A stretch of DNA of 64,000 nucleotides, taken from the NCBI RefSeq assembly GCF_039521925.1, contig NZ_BAAACY010000006.1:10161-74160 (forward strand), given 5' to 3'. Numbering within the stretch: position 1 is the first letter of the stretch; each line of letters begins with the position of its first letter. Below, one piece after another: positions 60,689 to 64,000 of this stretch. This DNA is from Virgibacillus salarius. Lineage in GTDB: Bacteria > Bacillota > Bacilli > Bacillales > Amphibacillaceae. The notes below the pieces were generated by a model. That model did not search any database. It had not been told where the DNA came from and saw only the letters and a list, made by a program, of their open reading frames with translations. The translations under genes and the position numbers were made by a program.

Positions 60689-61205
60689 TCTTGCTAGTTT
60701 AACTTCAAATATGAGACAAAGTCCAAACAATAGACCCACAAGTCTATTATGCTATCATGCGTATTTACGTGTTCCTTTTATTCTCCCAAACTCGGTTCTG
60801 TTTAGAACGTGAATAGCACATATTCATGTTTATAAATGGAGATGAGAGATAACTAAACCGAGCGTATATCTTAATAATGGGATGATTTCCACGGGTACGG
60901 CCTAAGCAAACTCGGCTAAGCAAAATTCGCTTAGCCGAGTGGAGCTTTAAACTCATGCTGTTACCGCAGGATATGGAAGGCTCCAGCAGCGATACATCGC
61001 ACGCAGATAAAGCGTTCTTCTATTTTCAAGGAGTCACCCATATTTTACCTGCATAATGAACGGACTATTGTTTCCATTCTTTTGGTAGCGATCATCACCA
61101 TTTGAACGATAAAACGCTGAACTACTATCTGGATATAACGTCGTATACTCGGATTATAGCTTCGGTTTCCTTTATTTTCACACATGATTATTCATGTATA
61201 AAACG
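60689..61205. repeat. Operon-internal gap with a family-3 hairpin element
   Basis: The 500 bases between the aminopropyltransferase 5' flank and DUF350 hold no credible gene. At 60885-60975 there is a family-3 element (CCACGGGTACGGCCTAAGC ... TTACCGCAGGAT) containing a perfect 12-base hairpin, ACTCGGCTAAGC (60910-60921) / GCTTAGCCGAGT (60929-60940). The rest is featureless. Confidence 0.6.
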
Positions 61206-61601
61206 TTATGTTATGGAAGCACCGATCACGAATCCTAGTCCGATAGAGACACACATGCTAATGATGCCAACAGAAATGTTTCCTTTTAATAGCTGCTCTT
61301 CCACAGAGAATTTACGTGTGAATAATTCAAATAATAAGTATGCAAGCATCTGCAGTACAATCCCAACCGCACCCCAGATAATCGTATCTACGATACTAGC
61401 ACTATGATAAATGGAGAATGCTAAAATAATACAAATACCAACAATTTTTCCTCCGATAGATAATGAGACTGCATGATTACCTTTAAGTACTTCATCCCAA
61501 TCCTTATATTTCCTTGTCATTGCTTCAAAAATAGCTAATCCGATTAAAACAATCGCGATAGCAATGAGGAAGTATACAACTGTTAAAATAAATGGCTCCA
61601 T
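61206..61601 (-). CDS. DUF350 family membrane protein (YjfL-like)
   Basis: This 131-residue integral membrane protein has four helices (about residues 5-27, 45-66, 71-95 and 107-130), built from two repeats of a two-helix DUF350 unit (IVLIGLAIFEAMTRKYKDWDE and LLFELFTRKFSVEEQLLKGN). DUF350 proteins such as E. coli YjfL occur in operons with PspA-like proteins and peptide/polyamine-modifying enzymes; their activity is unknown. I chose the second ATG (61601) since AAAGGAT abuts the first. It follows DUF4247 by 50 bases. Confidence 0.87.
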   Translation of the reverse strand: MEPFILTVVYFLIAIAIVLIGLAIFEAMTRKYKDWDEVLKGNHAVSLSIGGKIVGICIILAFSIYHSASIVDTIIWGAVGIVLQMLAYLLFELFTRKFSVEEQLLKGNISVGIISMCVSIGLGFVIGASIT

Positions 61602-61651
61602 GTTATTCATCCTTTCTCTTGTTACTAATCAACTTTCTTACGTTTTTCAAA

Positions 61652-62257
61652 CTACTTTCCAGCCCCTGGACCGCCTCCGCGAACAGAAGATGATCTAACC
61701 GATTTAGAGGAGTCACCTGAATTCTTGTAGAAACCTCCTGAGGAAATGTAGCCTCCGTAACAGTCATTTGTATTCTTACATTTATTTTTCCTTTTCTTAG
61801 CCCAATCGTCAACATCTAGTACTTCGTCCAACACCCAAAGTGCAAATAACCCGTTAAAAAAGTTTGGATTATAATTATCACGTACGAATTGTTGAGAGGC
61901 TATTTCAACGGTAGAGTTATCTGGATCATTCTCATCCTCTGTAATAATAATAAATAAATCATCATAGACGAGTGCTTGCTTTTGATCGGTCTTCTCACTT
62001 ACCTTGTTGGGCTCTTGATACTCCTGTAACTCAGTAACTACCTCATCAATGCTTTTATTCTCTGCTATGTAAATCTCAGAAACATCAGAGGAACTTTCTT
62101 GACTAGTAACAACATCCTGAAATGTATAATTTGTATCGATAAATTCAGCAATCCCATCTTTAAAAAATGATCCGGTCGTTGTTCCAGCTTGACTATTACC
62201 ACATGCAGATAGCAGGAGCATAACAGATACCAAGATAAAGAAAAGTGATCGTTTCAT
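61652..62257 (-). CDS. DUF4247 family lipoprotein
   Basis: This 201-residue lipoprotein has signal peptide MKRSLFFILVSVMLLLSAC with lipobox LSAC (Cys19). A globular domain follows (about 30-145; FIDTNYTFQDVVTSQESSSD, YDDLFIIITEDENDPDNSTV, QQFVRDNYNPNFFNGLFALW) and then a low-complexity tail rich in Gly, Ser and Lys ending RGGGPGAGK, with two Cys. DUF4247 proteins are known mainly from this PspA/DUF350/aminopropyltransferase neighbourhood. It would sit at the outer face of the membrane. The shorter start (62257) follows GAAGGTGA. Confidence 0.85.
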   Translation of the reverse strand: MKRSLFFILVSVMLLLSACGNSQAGTTTGSFFKDGIAEFIDTNYTFQDVVTSQESSSDVSEIYIAENKSIDEVVTELQEYQEPNKVSEKTDQKQALVYDDLFIIITEDENDPDNSTVEIASQQFVRDNYNPNFFNGLFALWVLDEVLDVDDWAKKRKNKCKNTNDCYGGYISSGGFYKNSGDSSKSVRSSSVRGGGPGAGK

Positions 62258-62360
62258 AAGTTTCACCTTCTTTTTTGGAAATCTATCTATTAGAGACACT
62301 CAGGAGGATATTCCTTCTGAGTGTCTAGAATATACTTGTTAAACGCTGTACGTGTTTGTA

Positions 62361-63029
62361 TTATTCTTTACCTAATTTTTTTTTGAGAGCAGCAAGCTCA
62401 TCATCGACATCGCTTTTCTCTAACGCTTCAAATTCATCATCTAAGCTACGGTTTGAACTGCGTAAATCTTCACTGGTTTCAGCCTCTGCTTCAAATTTTA
62501 ATACTTTCTCTTCCATACGTTCGAAGCCTTGTTTTGATTCATCGCTACCAATCCCAGATAGGGTACGATTCATTTTAGTTCTAGTTTTTGCCGATTCAGC
62601 TCTTGCTTTTAATGAATCTTTTTTGAGCTTCATTTCTTGGTACTCTGCTTTCATTTCATCAAGCTTATTGCGTAATGAAGCGGAGTCTTGTTTAGCGCGT
62701 TCATACGATTCTTTTAATGACTCAGCAGTTTGTTGATGCATCTTTTTGTCTTCTAGTGCGCGTTTAGCTAGATCGTCGTTACCTGCTTCGATTGCCTTAA
62801 TCGCCTGTTCGTCTCGTTTTGTTACCATTTTTTGAGCATCTTCGTATTTCTTCTGCATCATTTTTTCATTGGCGATTTGTTTGGCAACAGCAGATTCTGC
62901 TTCACGAATATCCTCTTCCATGTCACGCATGAATTGATCAAGCATTTTCACTGGATCTTCTGCCTTATCTAAAACAGAATTTAATTCGGACTCAACAACG
63001 GTTTTCATTCGCTTAAAAAATTTAAACAT
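62361..63029 (-). CDS. pspA: PspA/IM30 family membrane-stress protein
   Basis: This 222-residue coiled-coil protein of the ESCRT-III-like PspA/IM30/LiaH family has an amphipathic N-terminus (MFKFFKRMKTVVESELNSVL), then long heptad helices (EDPVKMLDQFMRDMEEDIRE, KQIANEKMMQKKYEDAQKM, RALEDKKMHQQTAESLKESY) and an acidic C-terminal helix. It binds damaged membrane and forms rods or rings that preserve integrity. I chose the second ATG (63029) because GGAGGA abuts the first. It follows DUF4178 by 22 bases, and the operon starts at a SigW-type promoter. Confidence 0.92.
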   Translation of the reverse strand: MFKFFKRMKTVVESELNSVLDKAEDPVKMLDQFMRDMEEDIREAESAVAKQIANEKMMQKKYEDAQKMVTKRDEQAIKAIEAGNDDLAKRALEDKKMHQQTAESLKESYERAKQDSASLRNKLDEMKAEYQEMKLKKDSLKARAESAKTRTKMNRTLSGIGSDESKQGFERMEEKVLKFEAEAETSEDLRSSNRSLDDEFEALEKSDVDDELAALKKKLGKE

Positions 63030-63057
63030 GTTCATTCCTCCAAAATAGTATTTTATG

Positions 63058-63567
63058 TTACTTGCTAGCTATAATTTTCAACTCAAACTCTTCAATTTCG
63101 TAGCCTGTGCTAACTTCAATTTCATTGCCCCATTTTTCGATGGATAAGAATTTCTCTTCATCATCGTCGTAGTAATCAAAATAGTGACAAGTCATCCCTG
63201 ATAGATTTTGACTACGGCCAACCCCTATTACTCTAGCGGTCCCTGATTCATCTAAGTAGTACGTTGTACCATCATATTCTAATTGTTTGGGGATCGGTTC
63301 TTGAAGCGGTAATTTTATCTTTTCATACATTCCGAGGTTGAGCTCATCATCCATTTCAACACTCAACCATATAGTTTTATGTGTACCCTCGAGCTGATAT
63401 GCATGCCATTTAAAACCGTGATCATCGTAACTGATTTTTCCGACTACTTTATAGTCTTCTAGGTCAAAGGTTACAATGTCATTCATCTCAAGATTAAACA
63501 TATTTCTCTCTTGTATTGGCTTATTGGTATCATTCTTTTTGCCAAATAAACGTCCCAATATACTCAT
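63058..63567 (-). CDS. DUF4178 domain protein
   Basis: This 169-residue soluble protein is a single DUF4178 module: NLEMNDIVTFDLEDYKVVGK, YQLEGTHKTIWLSVEMDDEL, PIPKQLEYDGTTYYLDESGT and GMTCHYFDYYDDDEEKFLSI with EKWGNEIEVSTGYEIEEFEL. It is all-beta, with strict spacing of aromatic residues. DUF4178 co-occurs with PspA, DUF350 and aminopropyltransferases. TTGAGGTGA precedes the ATG. It is the first gene of the operon, 43 bases after the -10 of the SigW-type promoter. Function is unknown. Confidence 0.88.
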   Translation of the reverse strand: MSILGRLFGKKNDTNKPIQERNMFNLEMNDIVTFDLEDYKVVGKISYDDHGFKWHAYQLEGTHKTIWLSVEMDDELNLGMYEKIKLPLQEPIPKQLEYDGTTYYLDESGTARVIGVGRSQNLSGMTCHYFDYYDDDEEKFLSIEKWGNEIEVSTGYEIEEFELKIIASK

Positions 63568-63609
63568 CTATTCACCTCAACTTATCTTAGCATACTTTCA
63601 TTATACTAG

Positions 63610-63635
63610 TACGAATGACAAATGTATAAGTTTCA
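63610..63635 (-). promoter_or_regulatory. SigW-type promoter
   Basis: On the minus strand TGAAAC (63635-63630) and CGTA (63613-63610) are separated by exactly 16 bases, the consensus for B. subtilis SigW. It directs transcription of DUF4178-PspA-DUF4247-DUF350 and fits the envelope-stress role of PspA. A nearby TATAAT (63606-63601) lacks a matching -35. Confidence 0.88.
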
Positions 63636-63748
63636 GATTTTATCAAAATGTTGAGGACTTTTGTATGGGACAGCATTTCGTTAAGTGGATACGACAGAAC
63701 TAATTTTGGCTTAGCTGGCCCTTCTAATATTTTGTGATTTGTGAGCCT

Positions 63749-63877
63749 TTAAATCTTCTTCTCCAAAAAATCGACAATTACTTTGCCAATCTTTGATCGG
63801 TTTAGAATCAACTTTATATATTCGGCCACATCATTAAGCGTAATTTGGCTATTGTTATAAAAATTTAAAATCTCCAT
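63749..63877 (-). CDS. Possible 42-residue protein or C-terminal fragment
   Basis: An ATG frame encodes MEILNFYNNSQITLNDVAEY, IKLILNRSKIGKVIVDFLEK and KI, a helical basic peptide with a weak ribosome site (GGAAAG, about 10 bases before ATG). It may be a small protein or the remnant of a larger gene. I do not recognise it. Confidence 0.3.
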   Translation of the reverse strand: MEILNFYNNSQITLNDVAEYIKLILNRSKIGKVIVDFLEKKI

Positions 63878-63953
63878 TTATATTTCTTTCCAAACGCTAT
63901 ATTTTCTCATAAAAAATCTCCCCAGTAGGCAAGAGGCCACTGAAAAAGTCCAA

Positions 63954-63997
63954 AGAGATATGATTTCCATGTTATTATGGGATTCATATCTTTTTTT
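63954..63997. terminator. Hairpin at the window edge
   Basis: AGATATGA and TCATATCT, with inner TCCAT/ATGGG, form a stem followed by T7. It reads as a terminator for + strand transcription, or the outer end of an insertion sequence whose body lies beyond the window. Confidence 0.5.
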
Positions 63998-64000
63998 AGT

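Noticed and set aside
61102..61407. 101-codon frame opposite DUF350
   Set aside because: It overlaps the antisense strand of a well-supported membrane-protein gene and has no ribosome site.
63911..64000. End of an IS1182- or IS4-type insertion sequence at the window edge
   Set aside because: AGGCCACTGAAAAAGTCC looks IS-like, but no transposase sequence is in view; only the hairpin was reported.
1..64000. CRISPR arrays, tRNA or rRNA genes, prophage
   Set aside because: No regularly spaced direct repeats, no TTCRANNC-type tRNA T-loop with an acceptor stem and no phage structural genes were seen.

Overview
AT-rich chromosomal DNA from a spore-forming member of the Bacillaceae. The evidence is a glmS ribozyme leader, threonine T-box leaders before a ThrZ-type synthetase, a CotF-like spore coat pair, a perfect Bacillus-type Zur box, a SigW promoter in front of a PspA operon, and strong AGGAGG ribosome sites with GTG and TTG starts. 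The style (many short dispersed repeats, many regulator/transporter pairs) suggests a soil or halophile genus such as Oceanobacillus or Virgibacillus, but the genus is a guess. I saw no tRNA, rRNA, CRISPR array, complete insertion sequence or prophage.

Layout. 1-1.75 kb: an HrtBA-like ABC exporter. 2-6.3 kb: a decaying stretch with a D-amino-acid oxidase gene, a broken small membrane protein, a broken serine recombinase and a frameshifted S9 peptidase. 6.8-13.2 kb: an intact S9 peptidase, a PadR/DUF2812/DUF3953 operon with a clear autoregulated promoter, and an ECF41 sigma factor with its carboxymuconolactone decarboxylase partner. 13.3-15.7 kb: glmS with its ribozyme. 16.4-21 kb: a YtrA-type GntR/ABC operon and a TetR/MFS efflux pair with three operator copies. 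21.3-27.6 kb: a beta-lactam response locus (blaR1-blaI, class B PBP, class A beta-lactamase) whose BlaI-box promoter is separated from the PBP gene by IS110 and repeat debris. 28-32.7 kb: LysR/MFS pair, Zur-controlled ZinT, Bcr/CflA exporter. 32.8-37.3 kb: a large secreted GH101 endo-alpha-N-acetylgalactosaminidase behind a cre-like site. 37.6-45.2 kb: acetyltransferases, MarR and VOC proteins, a dead TnpB element with its right-end RNA-like scaffold, and a WYL regulator. 45.2-49.9 kb: ankyrin lipoprotein plus two paralogous amidohydrolases opposite a LysR regulator. 50-52.5 kb: spore coat proteins, a DUF72 protein and an NlpC/P60 protein lacking the catalytic Cys. 53.2-55.9 kb: tandem T-boxes and thrZ. 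56-58.8 kb: a flavoprotein and a serine hydrolase behind a leader-peptide/hairpin module. 58.9-63.6 kb: a SigW-type operon (DUF4178, PspA, DUF4247, DUF350, membrane-fused aminopropyltransferase).

Three dispersed repeat families overlie this. Family 1 (ten copies, all on the + strand) has a conserved left end, a conserved right end and internal hairpins whose sequence changes while pairing is kept. Family 2 (two copies) includes one lying exactly between the two T-boxes. Family 3 consists of GC-richer hairpin elements. Several copies sit in promoters, inside an operon, or against stop codons, so they may affect expression of neighbours.

The most interesting candidates are the SigW/PspA/polyamine-type membrane-stress operon, the structured family-1 repeat, the leader peptide and hairpin before the serine hydrolase, the Cys-to-Ser NlpC/P60 protein and the interrupted BlaI-controlled PBP operon.
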